From the NCBI GenBank assembly GCA_934511165.1, contig CAKSWA010000037.1, positions 1 to 22,786 on the forward strand: DNA of 22,786 nt, read 5' to 3'. Positions 7,280-15,285 of the stretch are shown here, in pieces. The position numbers were made by a program, and so were the translations under genes. The notes under the pieces are model-generated. The model saw nothing but the letters and a program-made list of their open reading frames with translations. It ran no database searches and was not told where the DNA came from. The stretch's first letter is position 1, and each line of letters begins with the position of its first letter. Origin of the DNA: an uncultured Oscillospiraceae bacterium. Its GTDB lineage: Bacteria; Bacillota; Clostridia; Oscillospirales; Oscillospiraceae.

Positions 7280-8328
7280 CGCCGAATGATCCTCACAATA
7301 TCGTTGTACATCAAAAGCACCATCAGTCCGAGCAGAAGCAGCAGACCGATGTAATGAATATATCCCTCAATGCGCGGGTCGGGCTTTTTGCCGGTGATTT
7401 TCTCAAAGAGCGCGCTCAGAAGGAGCGTCAGAATATGGCCGCCGTCGAGCGCCGGGAGCGGCAGAAGATTCATCACCGCAAGGTTCACCGCGATGAACGC
7501 CACGAGGAATACGACGTTCGCAATGCCCTCGGACGTGGACTGTGCGCTCTGCCCGGTCTCGTTGATGATGTCCACCATGCCGACAACGCCCGTCATATCC
7601 GACATGGACGCCTGCCCGGTGAAGAGCTGCACCAGCCCCGTGCGCACCATGCGCACGAAGTCCAGGCAGTTGTAGAAGGAGTATTTCAGCACATTTCCGA
7701 CCGTGGGCGGGGCAACCGTGAAGTTGACGCCGTATTTTTTCACGGCCTGCCCGTTGACCTCATACTCCACGGGCACCATGTGGTAGTTATCCAGTTCGAT
7801 CCGCTTTCCGTCGCGAATAATGACGAGATCGAGATTCCCGTCCTCGTCGGCGGAGGCGTATTGGAGGAAGTTTCCGGTGAAGAAAATCCGCTCGCCGTTT
7901 ACGCGGCGGATCTCGTCCCCGGCCTGCAAGGTTCCCTCGTAGGGGCAGCCGTCGGCAAAGCCAGCGATCACGGGGCTATTGAAGCCGCCCGCCCCGGCAT
8001 AGAGAATGATCACGAGCACGAGACCAAGGAGAAAGTTCATTCCCGCGCCTGCAACCAAAATGAGAAGCCGGTGCCAGACGCTCTGGTTATTGAACGCTCT
8101 CGGATCGTCCGAGGCTTCCTCCTCCCCTTCCATTGCGCAGAAGCCGCCGATAGGGAAGGCGCGGAGGGAGTAGACCGTCTCGCCCTTCTTCTTATGCAGA
8201 AGCTGCGGGCCCATGCCCATGGCGAACTCCGTCACCTTCACGCCGCACGCCTTCGCCACGAGGAAGTGACCCAGCTCGTGGACAAATATCAGAATGCCAA
8301 ATGCGAGGATTGCAAGAACAATGTACAT
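7276..8328 (-). CDS. rseP: RIP metalloprotease RseP/RasP (site-2 protease)
   Basis: A 350-residue membrane zinc protease that cleaves transmembrane segments, for example anti-sigma factors and signal-peptide remnants. HELGH (H17, E18, H21) lies in the first membrane helix. The second active-site motif NLLPLPALDGGH is in the C-terminal part, where its Asp completes the zinc site. Between them are the FPIGGF block, a hydrophobic helix (AGAGMNFLLGL), and a PDZ domain with FADGCPYEGTLQAGDEI. A final hydrophobic helix ends the protein. It starts 2 nt after the dxr stop and overlaps ispG by 4 nt. Its targets are not apparent from this window. Confidence 0.96.
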   Translation of the reverse strand: MYIVLAILAFGILIFVHELGHFLVAKACGVKVTEFAMGMGPQLLHKKKGETVYSLRAFPIGGFCAMEGEEEASDDPRAFNNQSVWHRLLILVAGAGMNFLLGLVLVIILYAGAGGFNSPVIAGFADGCPYEGTLQAGDEIRRVNGERIFFTGNFLQYASADEDGNLDLVIIRDGKRIELDNYHMVPVEYEVNGQAVKKYGVNFTVAPPTVGNVLKYSFYNCLDFVRMVRTGLVQLFTGQASMSDMTGVVGMVDIINETGQSAQSTSEGIANVVFLVAFIAVNLAVMNLLPLPALDGGHILTLLLSALFEKITGKKPDPRIEGYIHYIGLLLLLGLMVLLMYNDIVRIIRR

Positions 8329-8330
8329 AC

Positions 8331-9476
8331 TCAGCCGATCTCCCTGCGGACAAGCTCACGAGCCTCCGCATCCGATGCCAGAATTTCCTCGAGCGTGGGC
8401 TGCGCGATAAACTCCGCGCGCTCCACAGCCGAAGCCACCAGACGGTAGATATCATTATACCCGATCCGGTGTCCCAAAAACGCCCCTACCGCGATCTCAT
8501 TGGCCGCCGACATGACGCACGGCGCCGTGCCACGCGCTCTCGCGCACTCCATCGCAAGACGGAGGCACGGCAGCTTCTCCAGATCGGGATCTTCAAAATG
8601 CATGGAGCCGAGCGCGGCGAAATCCATCGGCTTCGCCGCCGACTCGCGCCGCTCGGGATACGTGAGCGCGTACTGGATGGGAAGACCCATATCCGCCACG
8701 CCGAGCTGCGCGATGACTGTGCCGTCGAGCAGCTCCACCATGGAGTGAATGGCGCTCTCCGGGTGGATGATGACTTTGATCTGATCGGGCGTCACGGCAA
8801 AAAGATGCATGGCCTCGATAAATTCCAGACCCTTATTCATCATCGTGGCGCTGTCGATGCTGATCTTCGCGCCCATGCTCCAGTTCGGATGGCGCACGGC
8901 GCGCTCGGGCGTGACGTCGCGCGTCTGCTCTCTCGTCCAGCCGCGGAACGGCCCGCCGGAGCCGGTGAGAAGAATGCGCCGGAGCTCGCTCTTATCGCGT
9001 CCCGCCATGGACTGGAAGATCGCCGAGTGCTCGGAATCGACCGGGAGGATCTCCGCGCCGCAGCGCGCCGCCTCCGCCATGACGATCTCGCCCGCGCACA
9101 CGAGCGTTTCCTTGTTTGCGAGCGCGATGCGGCGTTTCTGATGAATGGCGGCGAGCGTCGGGCGAAGACCCACGCTGCCGGAAATGCCGGTCACGACGCA
9201 GTCCGCCCCATCGACCGTGGCGGCGGCGATAAGGGACTCCTCCCCTTCGCCGATCTCGATATCCGTGTCCGAAAGGCGCCCCCGGAGCTCCTTTGCCGCG
9301 GCGGGGTCCATAACGGAGATATACTTCGGGCGGAACTGCCGCGCCTGCTCCTCGAGCCGGTCCACATCCCGCCGCGCCGCAAGCGCGAGCACGGGAATAC
9401 CAAGACGGCCGGCTGCCTGAGCAGTCTGCCGTCCGATGGAGCCGGTGGAGCCTAAAATGGAAATTGCTTTCACCAT
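8331..9476 (-). CDS. dxr: 1-deoxy-D-xylulose-5-phosphate reductoisomerase
   Basis: A 381-residue NADPH-dependent enzyme that makes MEP, the first committed step of the non-mevalonate isoprenoid pathway. The Rossmann motif GSTGSIG is at residues 9-15, NKETLVCAGE is the linker block, and LPVDSEHSAIFQ carries metal- and substrate-binding acidic residues. A PNWSMGAKISIDSATMMNK block and the C-terminal helical domain follow. The start at 9476 is chosen over an in-frame upstream start because the Rossmann strand then begins at residue 3 and AAGGACGG lies upstream. It is 14 nt downstream of cdsA. Confidence 0.97.
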   Translation of the reverse strand: MVKAISILGSTGSIGRQTAQAAGRLGIPVLALAARRDVDRLEEQARQFRPKYISVMDPAAAKELRGRLSDTDIEIGEGEESLIAAATVDGADCVVTGISGSVGLRPTLAAIHQKRRIALANKETLVCAGEIVMAEAARCGAEILPVDSEHSAIFQSMAGRDKSELRRILLTGSGGPFRGWTREQTRDVTPERAVRHPNWSMGAKISIDSATMMNKGLEFIEAMHLFAVTPDQIKVIIHPESAIHSMVELLDGTVIAQLGVADMGLPIQYALTYPERRESAAKPMDFAALGSMHFEDPDLEKLPCLRLAMECARARGTAPCVMSAANEIAVGAFLGHRIGYNDIYRLVASAVERAEFIAQPTLEEILASDAEARELVRREIG

Positions 9477-9490
9477 AAAATGATCCGTCC

Positions 9491-10375
9491 TTATGCTGAA
9501 ATCGCGGGCAGGAGCAGCATCCACAGCTCCGTGAGCGGCGCGAGATAGTACATACTGTCAAACCGGTCGAGCATACCGCCGTGGCCGGGGAGGATGTTGC
9601 CGTAGTCCTTGATGCCGTACTGGCGCTTGAACGCCGAGAACGTCAGATCACCGAGCTGCGCCACAACGCTGCCGACAAGGCCGAACGCCGCAAGCGATAC
9701 GAGATTCGCGCTCATGCCGCATGCGCGGACAACAATGCCGTACAAAAGCGCCAGCAGCGCGCCGCACACCGCGCCGCCGATACCGCCGGCGACAGTCTTG
9801 TGCGGGGAGATGGCCGGAGCGAGCTGCTTTTTCCCGAACGCACGGCCGCAGAAATAGGCGCCCGCGTCGCTCCCAAAGGCGACGACAAACGGCAGAAACG
9901 CACGCACGCGGCCGACAAGTCCGTCGTGCGCGATGCGCACGAGCGTGGAGTTGCCCTTCAGCAGCGCCGGGATGGAGATCGTCGTTTCAAACTGCGCAAT
10001 GCGAAGGAGCGTGGAGAGCATCATCGGCAGCACGCCGCCCGCGAGCATCGAGATGGCAACCATTTCCATGCTGATCTTGCGCGGCGTGGAAAAGCACGCC
10101 ATCATCTCGCACGAGAGCACAAAGAAGAGGAACAAAAGAATGATCGCCGCCATGCGCAGATCGAGCCCGCCGAAAATGGCAATCGCCACGGCGGAGAGGA
10201 TGGAGGAAATATACAGCCGCTTCGGCGCCTGTCCGATGGCGCAGCGCATAAGCTCAAACGCCACAAAGCCGCAGATGACCGCAATGATCACGCCAAACAG
10301 CCAGATGGGCGCAAAAAACACGCCCAAGATAAGAACAGGGATGCCCACGAGCGCAGTCAGTACTCTTTTTTTCAC
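9491..10375 (-). CDS. cdsA: Phosphatidate cytidylyltransferase
   Basis: A 294-residue integral membrane enzyme that makes CDP-diacylglycerol from CTP and phosphatidic acid, the branch point of phospholipid synthesis. It has multiple hydrophobic helices from the start. The CDS signature is near the C terminus: SAFKRQYGIKD, then PGHGGMLDRFDS, with the metal-binding Asp residues. SDAGAYFCGRAFGKK and SPHKTVAGG blocks upstream are also typical. It starts with GTG, which overlaps the uppS stop as GTGA, so translational coupling to uppS is expected. Confidence 0.96.
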   Translation of the reverse strand: MKKRVLTALVGIPVLILGVFFAPIWLFGVIIAVICGFVAFELMRCAIGQAPKRLYISSILSAVAIAIFGGLDLRMAAIILLFLFFVLSCEMMACFSTPRKISMEMVAISMLAGGVLPMMLSTLLRIAQFETTISIPALLKGNSTLVRIAHDGLVGRVRAFLPFVVAFGSDAGAYFCGRAFGKKQLAPAISPHKTVAGGIGGAVCGALLALLYGIVVRACGMSANLVSLAAFGLVGSVVAQLGDLTFSAFKRQYGIKDYGNILPGHGGMLDRFDSMYYLAPLTELWMLLLPAISA

Positions 10376-11100
10376 GCTTTAACTCCTCCGAACCGACGGT
10401 CGCGGTGCCGGTACTCCGCAACGGCTTCGTCAATGTCTTTCTCTGAGAAATCCGGCCAGAGCACATCGGTGAAGTAAAGCTCCGAGTAAGCGCTCTCCCA
10501 CATGAGGAAATTCGATATACGATATTCCCCGCCCGTGCGGATTATGAGATCGGGGTCGGGAATACCGGCGGTGTCGAGATACTCCGCCATCGCCGCCTCG
10601 GTGATCGTCTCGCCGGGATGCTCCGCGGCAAAGCGGTTCACGGCGCGGACGATCTCATCGCGTCCGCCGTAGTTCAGGCATACGTTCGCCTGAAAGCAGC
10701 CGGGCAGACGCGCGGCGATTGTGTCGGTTTTATCGATCAAGCCCTGAATGGCGGGCGAAAGGGCCGTCGTATCGCCGAGAATTTTCAGGCGGATCCGGTC
10801 CTTTTCCATCTTTTCAATGGATTCGTGCAGGTAGTTTTCCAAAAGGCCCATGATCGCGCCGACTTCCTCATCCGAGCGCTTCCAGTTTTCCGTGGAGAAT
10901 GCATACACCGTGAGATAGTCCATGCCGAGGTTTTTGCAGTACGTTGCAATGCGCCGGAATGTCTCTGCGCCGACGGCGTGGCCCGCCTTGCGCGGCAGCC
11001 CGCGCTTCTTCGCCCAGCGGCCGTTGCCGTCCATGATAATGGCGATGTGGCGGGGGAGCTTCTCCCCCGCCGCGCCGTTTTTTCCTGTTGCGCCCGCCAT
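10372..11100 (-). CDS. uppS: Isoprenyl transferase (undecaprenyl diphosphate synthase)
   Basis: A 242-residue cis-prenyltransferase that extends farnesyl-PP with isopentenyl-PP to the lipid carrier for peptidoglycan. HIAIIMDGNGRWAKKRG carries the catalytic Asp (D24) and the diphosphate-binding loop. VYAFSTENWKR and RTGGEYRISNF followed by SAYSELYF are the other family signatures. The first 14 residues are a Gly/Ala-rich tail with no known role. The start codon overlaps the frr stop by one base (TGATG) and its stop overlaps cdsA. Confidence 0.97.
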   Translation of the reverse strand: MAGATGKNGAAGEKLPRHIAIIMDGNGRWAKKRGLPRKAGHAVGAETFRRIATYCKNLGMDYLTVYAFSTENWKRSDEEVGAIMGLLENYLHESIEKMEKDRIRLKILGDTTALSPAIQGLIDKTDTIAARLPGCFQANVCLNYGGRDEIVRAVNRFAAEHPGETITEAAMAEYLDTAGIPDPDLIIRTGGEYRISNFLMWESAYSELYFTDVLWPDFSEKDIDEAVAEYRHRDRRFGGVKA

Positions 11101-11651
11101 CAGATTTCGAAGAGTTCCTTTTCCTTGGCGGCGGTGAGCTTATCGACTTCCTTGGTGTAGTCGTCGGTCAGCTTCTGCATGTCCTTTTCGAGATCCTTCA
11201 GATCGTCCTCGGTGATCTCGCCCTTTTTCTGTTCCTTCTTGAACTTGTCCATCGCGTCGCGGCGGATGTTGCGCACGGCGACCTTGGCTTCCTCGCCGTA
11301 CTTGCGCACCTGCTTGGCAAGCTCCTTGCGGCGCTCCTCGGTGAGCTGCGGGAACACGAGGCGGATGACACGCCCGTCGTTCTGCGGGTTGATGCCGAGC
11401 TCGGAGGTGAGGATCGCCTTCTCGATGAGCTTGAGCGTGCTGCCGTCCCACGGTTGGATGAGCAGCGTGCGGGGATCGGGGCTGGAAATGGACGCGATCT
11501 GGCGGATGGGGGTGGGAGAGCCGTAGTAATCGACCTCAATCTGATCGAGCACGGCGGCGTTGGCGCGGCCGGCGCGGACGGTGTCGAACTGGGTGGAGAG
11601 AACCTCTGCCGTTTTGATCATGCGGTTTTTGAATTCTTTGATTTCTGCCAT
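11100..11651 (-). CDS. frr: Ribosome recycling factor
   Basis: A 183-residue protein of normal length (about 185) that, with EF-G, splits the post-termination ribosome. The head-domain block TVRAGRANAAVLDQIEVDYYG and SPTPIRQIASIS are hallmark sequences. The C-terminal helix is rich in Lys and Glu and includes RNIRRDAMDKFKK. The ATG at 11651 is preceded by GGGAGG at ideal spacing. It follows pyrH by 39 nt, the longest internal gap of the cluster, and is coupled to uppS. Confidence 0.98.
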   Translation of the reverse strand: MAEIKEFKNRMIKTAEVLSTQFDTVRAGRANAAVLDQIEVDYYGSPTPIRQIASISSPDPRTLLIQPWDGSTLKLIEKAILTSELGINPQNDGRVIRLVFPQLTEERRKELAKQVRKYGEEAKVAVRNIRRDAMDKFKKEQKKGEITEDDLKDLEKDMQKLTDDYTKEVDKLTAAKEKELFEI

Positions 11652-11690
11652 CTTATATATCCTCCCGGTGTTATTTTTCCGTTTTTCTTC

Positions 11691-12410
11691 TTAATGAACC
11701 AGCGTGCCGACGGCTTCGCCGCGGGCAGCGCGCAGGATGTTTTCCGGTTCGCGCAGCGCGAACACCTTGATGGGGATGCGGTTGTCCATGGCGATGCACG
11801 TTGCCGTGCTGTCCATAACTGCGAGACGCTTTTCGAGCACTTCCTCATACGTGAGAGAATCGTAGCGCACGGCGGCGGGATCCTTCTTCGGGTCGGCGCT
11901 GTATACGCCGTCGACATTCTTCGCAAGCAGCACCGCGTCCGCGCCGATGAGCGCCGCGCGCAGCACTGCGCCCGTGTCGGTCGTGAAGAACGGGCTGCCG
12001 ACGCCGCCGCCGAACACGACGACCTTGCCGGAGCGGAGATATTCGTCCGCCTTCTCCACCGAGAACGGCTCGCCGATGTGCTGGATTTCCATGGCGGTGA
12101 GCACCTTGGCCTCAACGCCCTGCTGCTGCAAAACGTCCTGCAGAGCAAGACAGTTCATGACCGTGGCGAGCATGCCCATATAGTCTGCTCTCCAGCGATC
12201 CATGCGCCCTTCGCCGTTTTTCACGCCGCGCCAGAAATTGCCGCCGCCGACAACGATGCCGACCTCGACGCCTTGCCTGGCGCACTTTGCGACAACGCCG
12301 CAGACCTCGGCCATGACTTTGAAATCCAGCCCCGTTCCGGCGTCGCCGGAAAGCGCCTCGCCGGAGAGCTTGAGCAGCACGCGCTTGTACGCGATCTTCT
12401 TTTCGTCCAT
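11691..12410 (-). CDS. pyrH: UMP kinase
   Basis: A 239-residue hexameric amino-acid-kinase-fold enzyme that phosphorylates UMP to UDP. YKRVLLKLSGEAL is the ATP-binding N terminus, GIVVGGGNFWRG the glycine loop, and DRWRADYMGMLATVMN the UMP/GTP-regulatory helix. The C-terminal block TCIAMDNRIPIKVF is typical. The start has GGGAGG upstream. It is 24 nt downstream of the beta-CASP RNase gene, which here takes the place usually held by rpsB-tsf in many Firmicutes. Confidence 0.97.
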   Translation of the reverse strand: MDEKKIAYKRVLLKLSGEALSGDAGTGLDFKVMAEVCGVVAKCARQGVEVGIVVGGGNFWRGVKNGEGRMDRWRADYMGMLATVMNCLALQDVLQQQGVEAKVLTAMEIQHIGEPFSVEKADEYLRSGKVVVFGGGVGSPFFTTDTGAVLRAALIGADAVLLAKNVDGVYSADPKKDPAAVRYDSLTYEEVLEKRLAVMDSTATCIAMDNRIPIKVFALREPENILRAARGEAVGTLVH

Positions 12411-12434
12411 GGGTTTCTCCTCCCTTTTCGCGGA

Positions 12435-14039
12435 TCAGCGATATTTTTTGAGAAGCTCTTCCACATCCGAAAGGAAGTGTTTGAGCGTTTTGTTCGGCTT
12501 GCCGCGGCTCGCGCGGATGAGAGAAAGCAGCGATTCCCCGGCGGCGACCAGTTTCTGGTAAAGCCCGCTCGCCACAGCGCCGGAGGCGGTCTCCGCCTTT
12601 TTGACCGGTACGCCCTTCGGACAGGCGAGGAATTTTACCTCGGCGAGATCAAACACCGTGCCGCTGTAGGGCGCAAATGCCTTATAGCCGTGCTCGGTTT
12701 CAAGATAGTTGGCAAATGCGTCCGTCACGGCGTCCTCGCCGTGGTTTACGAATACAAGCTTCGGCTTCTTCTCAAAGCCCGCGAGCCACGCGGTGAGACC
12801 GTCGCGGTCGGCGTGGCCGCTCTTGCCGGGCAGGAAGCCAACTTCGCAGTTGACCTCGATGTCCTCGCCGAAGAGCTTGACGTGCTTTTCGCCGTCGTAG
12901 AGCTTGCGGCCAAGCGTCCCCTCCGCCTGATAACCGACGAAGAGCACCGTGCTCTCCTTACGCCAGAGATTGTGCTTGAGATGGTGGCGGATGCGTCCCG
13001 CCTCGCACATGCCGCTCGCCGAGAGGATGACCTTCGGCTCCGGGTTTTCGTTGATGGCCTTGGAATCCTCACTCGAGACGGAAATGCGGATGCCGTCCGA
13101 CCAGATGGGGTTGATCCCCGCATCCACGAGAGCGCGCGTCTCCTCATCGAGACATTCGCGCCCGCATTGGAGATAAATCGCCGTCGCCTCGTTGGCCATG
13201 GGGCTGTCCACATAGACGGGAAAGCCGTCGTGGCCGGTGACGAGCTTTTTCTCCTTGATCTCGCGGATGTAATAAAGCATCTCCTGCGTGCGCCCGACGG
13301 CGAACGACGGGATGACGAGATTGCCGCCGCGGTCAAGGGTGCGCTGGATATAGTCTGCAAGCAGGTTGACCGGCGGGACATGGCGGTCGTGCAGGCGGTC
13401 GCCATAGGTCGACTCGATCATGACATAGTCCGCCTCCGCGACCGTTTCCGGCACGTTGCGGATGATGGGCTGGTTGAGATTGCCGATATCGCCGCTGAAC
13501 ACCATTTTGCGCTCTACGCCGTCCTCAGTCATGAAAACCTCGATGCAGGCGCTGCCAAGCAGATGGCACACATCGCTGAACCGGACGGTGAAGTGCTCGC
13601 CGACCTGCACAAGCTCATGATAGCTCACCGGGCGCAGGTGCGCAATGGCGGCTTCGGCGTCGTCGAGCGTGTAGACCGGCTCATACTCCGGCCCGCCGCT
13701 CCGGCGGCTCTTGCGGTTGCGCCATTCGGCCTCGCTTTCCTGGATATGTGCGCAGTCGCGCAGCATGATCCGGCAGAGATCGCACGTCTCGCGCGTGGCG
13801 TAAATGGGGCCGTCAAACCCGTTTTTAAATAGCAGCGGCAAATTGCCGGAATGGTCGATGTGCGCGTGGGTCAGAAGAACAAAGTCGATCTCCCCCGCCG
13901 CCACCGGCAGCTTCTGGTTTTCAAAGATGTCTTTTCCCTGCTCCATGCCGCAGTCGACAAGACCGCGGTTATGGCCGCATTCGATCAATGTGCAGCTGCC
14001 CGTGACCTCGTGGGTCGCGCCCAAAAAGGTAACTTTCAT
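12435..14039 (-). CDS. Beta-CASP metallo-beta-lactamase fold RNase
   Basis: A 534-residue protein of the CPSF73-like MBL/beta-CASP family, which processes RNA endo- and exonucleolytically. Zinc motif H58-A-H60-I-D62-H63 is followed by SFAVGRTQE, the beta-CASP segment with SASGMCEAGRIRHHL, GKSGHADRDGL and FVNHGE, which supply the remaining metal ligands. It ends with a C-terminal tail rich in Lys. It is distinct from RNase J, which is longer with other motifs. The ATG at 14039 is chosen over an upstream in-frame start because AGGAG lies 6 nt before it and the protein then starts at the first beta strand. It is the first gene after the promoter at 14110-14138, so it heads the operon. Substrates are unknown. 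Confidence 0.9.
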   Translation of the reverse strand: MKVTFLGATHEVTGSCTLIECGHNRGLVDCGMEQGKDIFENQKLPVAAGEIDFVLLTHAHIDHSGNLPLLFKNGFDGPIYATRETCDLCRIMLRDCAHIQESEAEWRNRKSRRSGGPEYEPVYTLDDAEAAIAHLRPVSYHELVQVGEHFTVRFSDVCHLLGSACIEVFMTEDGVERKMVFSGDIGNLNQPIIRNVPETVAEADYVMIESTYGDRLHDRHVPPVNLLADYIQRTLDRGGNLVIPSFAVGRTQEMLYYIREIKEKKLVTGHDGFPVYVDSPMANEATAIYLQCGRECLDEETRALVDAGINPIWSDGIRISVSSEDSKAINENPEPKVILSASGMCEAGRIRHHLKHNLWRKESTVLFVGYQAEGTLGRKLYDGEKHVKLFGEDIEVNCEVGFLPGKSGHADRDGLTAWLAGFEKKPKLVFVNHGEDAVTDAFANYLETEHGYKAFAPYSGTVFDLAEVKFLACPKGVPVKKAETASGAVASGLYQKLVAAGESLLSLIRASRGKPNKTLKHFLSDVEELLKKYR

Positions 14040-14109
14040 AGTGAACTCCTGTGTCGCGGCGCTTTCTTCACCGCTCGGTGAAGAGAAGGCTCCTATTTTC
14101 ACAGAGAAC

Positions 14110-14138
14110 ATTATACACGTTCCTCGCCCGCCGCGCAA
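14110..14138 (-). promoter_or_regulatory. Promoter of the long pyrH-polC operon
   Basis: Minus-strand -10 box TATAAT (14110-14115) is perfect, spacing is 17 nt, and the -35 box is TTGCGC (14133-14138), which matches consensus only in TTG. Transcription would start near 14103, giving a leader of about 64 nt that contains the short hairpin CTTCACC/GGTGAAG (14066-14083). The -35 box lies 3 nt beyond the HxlR stop codon, so readthrough from that gene is also possible. Confidence 0.65.
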
Positions 14139-14141
14139 GAC

Positions 14142-14489
14142 TTAATGCGTTTCGCCCTCACCGCATTGCTTTTTGTAGTCCTCGCCCCAGGCGAGCATGG
14201 CGTCCAGAATGGGCTTGAGACTGAGCCCGAGCGGCGTGAGAGAATACTTCACTTTCGGCGGCACCTCGGCATAGACCTCGCGGTGGACAAGCCCGCTCTC
14301 CTCCATGGCACGCAGCTGCGCCGTCAGCACCTTCTGCGAAACGCCGCCGAGCGACTTTTTGAGCTCGCCGAACCGCTTTGTGCCGGGCAAAAGATCGCGC
14401 AGTATCAGCACCTTCCACTTATCGCCGATCAGCGTCAGCGTTGTCTCCACCGGGCAGGCCGGAAGCTCTGTTTTGACCGTATTGTCCAT
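14142..14489 (-). CDS. HxlR-family (DUF24) winged-helix transcriptional regulator
   Basis: A 115-residue DNA-binding protein. The family core is CPVETTLTLIGDKWKVLILRDL, followed by RFGELKKSLGGVSQKVLTAQLR (recognition helix region), the wing (HREVYAEVPPKVKYSLTPLG) and a dimerising C-terminal helix. Cys12 sits just before the first helix, where redox- and quinone-sensing members (YodB, HypR) carry their sensor cysteine. The ATG at 14489 is chosen because GGAGG lies 5 nt upstream; a TTG four codons earlier is less likely. It is divergent from the XRE gene, with overlapping promoters, so it probably regulates itself and its neighbour. Confidence 0.9.
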   Translation of the reverse strand: MDNTVKTELPACPVETTLTLIGDKWKVLILRDLLPGTKRFGELKKSLGGVSQKVLTAQLRAMEESGLVHREVYAEVPPKVKYSLTPLGLSLKPILDAMLAWGEDYKKQCGEGETH

Positions 14490-14528
14490 GATGTCCTCCA
14501 ATGGTTTCTTTTTTGCGCTTTGTTTCGT

Positions 14529-14557
14529 ATTTTACACCATTTGTGTACCGATTGCAA
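14529..14557 (-). promoter_or_regulatory. Promoter of the HxlR gene
   Basis: Minus-strand -35 TTGCAA (14552-14557), 17-nt spacer and -10 TAAAAT (14529-14534). The start would be near 14522, about 33 nt before the ATG. It overlaps the divergent promoter at 14541-14569, so the two cannot easily be used at once. Confidence 0.6.
14533..14547. promoter_or_regulatory. Candidate HxlR operator TACAC-N5-GTGTA
   Basis: TACACCATTTGTGTA is a 15-bp dyad with perfect 5-bp arms. It overlaps the -10 of the HxlR promoter and the -35 of the XRE promoter, so one bound dimer could block both. HxlR/DUF24 repressors generally bind short palindromes with TAC...GTA-like ends near their own gene. The assignment to this regulator is inference. 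Confidence 0.5.
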
Positions 14558-14569
14558 TTTTCTTATATT
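14541..14569 (+). promoter_or_regulatory. Promoter of the XRE-type regulator gene
   Basis: Plus-strand -35 TTGTGT (14541-14546), 17-nt spacer and -10 TATATT (14564-14569). The start would be near 14576, giving a leader of about 100 nt. It interlocks with the HxlR promoter on the other strand. Confidence 0.5.
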
Positions 14570-14676
14570 GACCGGTGCTCCGCGGTAGTTTTCGTTTTTC
14601 AGACAGCACATTCGCTGTTTGTGGGGAGGACATTTTACGGAAACCTTGTTATACTTCTCCTCGGAGGGATAGAAAA

Positions 14677-15213
14677 ATGGATCAAAGGAAGATAGGAAAA
14701 TTTATCGCCGCTCTGCGGAAAGAGAAAGGCTTGACGCAGGAGCAGCTCGGAGAAAAGCTCGGCGTGACCAACAAGACCGTTTCCCGCTGGGAGAACGGCA
14801 ACTATATGCCCGATGTAGAAATGCTGTTGCTGCTGACCGAAGAATTCGGTGTAAGCATCAACGAGCTTATAAGTGGAGAACGGCTTTGGGCGGAAGACTT
14901 TAAAAAAGCCGCCGACAGCAACCTTGTTGCGGCGCTCAACAACAGCACATTTACGCTAAAGGAAAAGGTCACATTTTTCAAGAAAAAATGGCTGCATGAA
15001 CACATTGCAACGATCGTTCTGTGTGTTGTGGCGTGGGTGGGTATTATCCTATGGACAGCGCTGAAGATACGCGCATATACGCTTTTGGGTGCCATCGGCG
15101 GTATGCTCGCCGTTCTTTTCTACGTGGTACTGTATAACCGCATGATGGCGTATGTGGAAAAGCGCGCATATCCGGCGACGCAAGATAAAGAAACGGAAAC
15201 AAAAAACACCTGA
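14677..15213 (+). CDS. XRE-family regulator with C-terminal membrane anchor
   Basis: A 178-residue protein. Residues 6-60 are a helix-turn-helix of the Cro/C1 type (RKEKGLTQEQLGEKLGVTNK, then TVSRWENGNYMPDVEMLLLL). After a charged linker, two hydrophobic helices at about 108-127 and 134-153 predict membrane attachment, and a polar tail follows. The ATG at 14677 is chosen because GGAGGG lies 8 nt upstream. Membrane-tied XRE proteins are common in Clostridia, but their targets are mostly unknown. It stands alone on the plus strand next to a divergent HxlR gene. No terminator is evident behind it. Confidence 0.88.
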   Translation: MDQRKIGKFIAALRKEKGLTQEQLGEKLGVTNKTVSRWENGNYMPDVEMLLLLTEEFGVSINELISGERLWAEDFKKAADSNLVAALNNSTFTLKEKVTFFKKKWLHEHIATIVLCVVAWVGIILWTALKIRAYTLLGAIGGMLAVLFYVVLYNRMMAYVEKRAYPATQDKETETKNT

Positions 15214-15252
15214 TATCACAGTGTATTCAAATAGTATCCTTCTGGTAACTAC

Positions 15253-15268
15253 AGCACAATATTGTGCT
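15253..15268. repeat. Perfect 16-bp palindrome
   Basis: AGCACAATATTGTGCT is a perfect even palindrome just before the truncated flavoprotein remnant. It has the size of a dimeric-regulator operator, but it could also mark a deletion or insertion scar at the broken 5' end of that remnant. No regulator can be named. Confidence 0.5.
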
Positions 15269-15285
15269 TACTTTACGGCTGGGAG

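Noticed and set aside
11088..13832. A 914-codon open frame on the plus strand opposite frr, pyrH and the beta-CASP gene
   Set aside because: Antisense shadow for the same reason. It spans three real genes, has no domain and no ribosome binding site.
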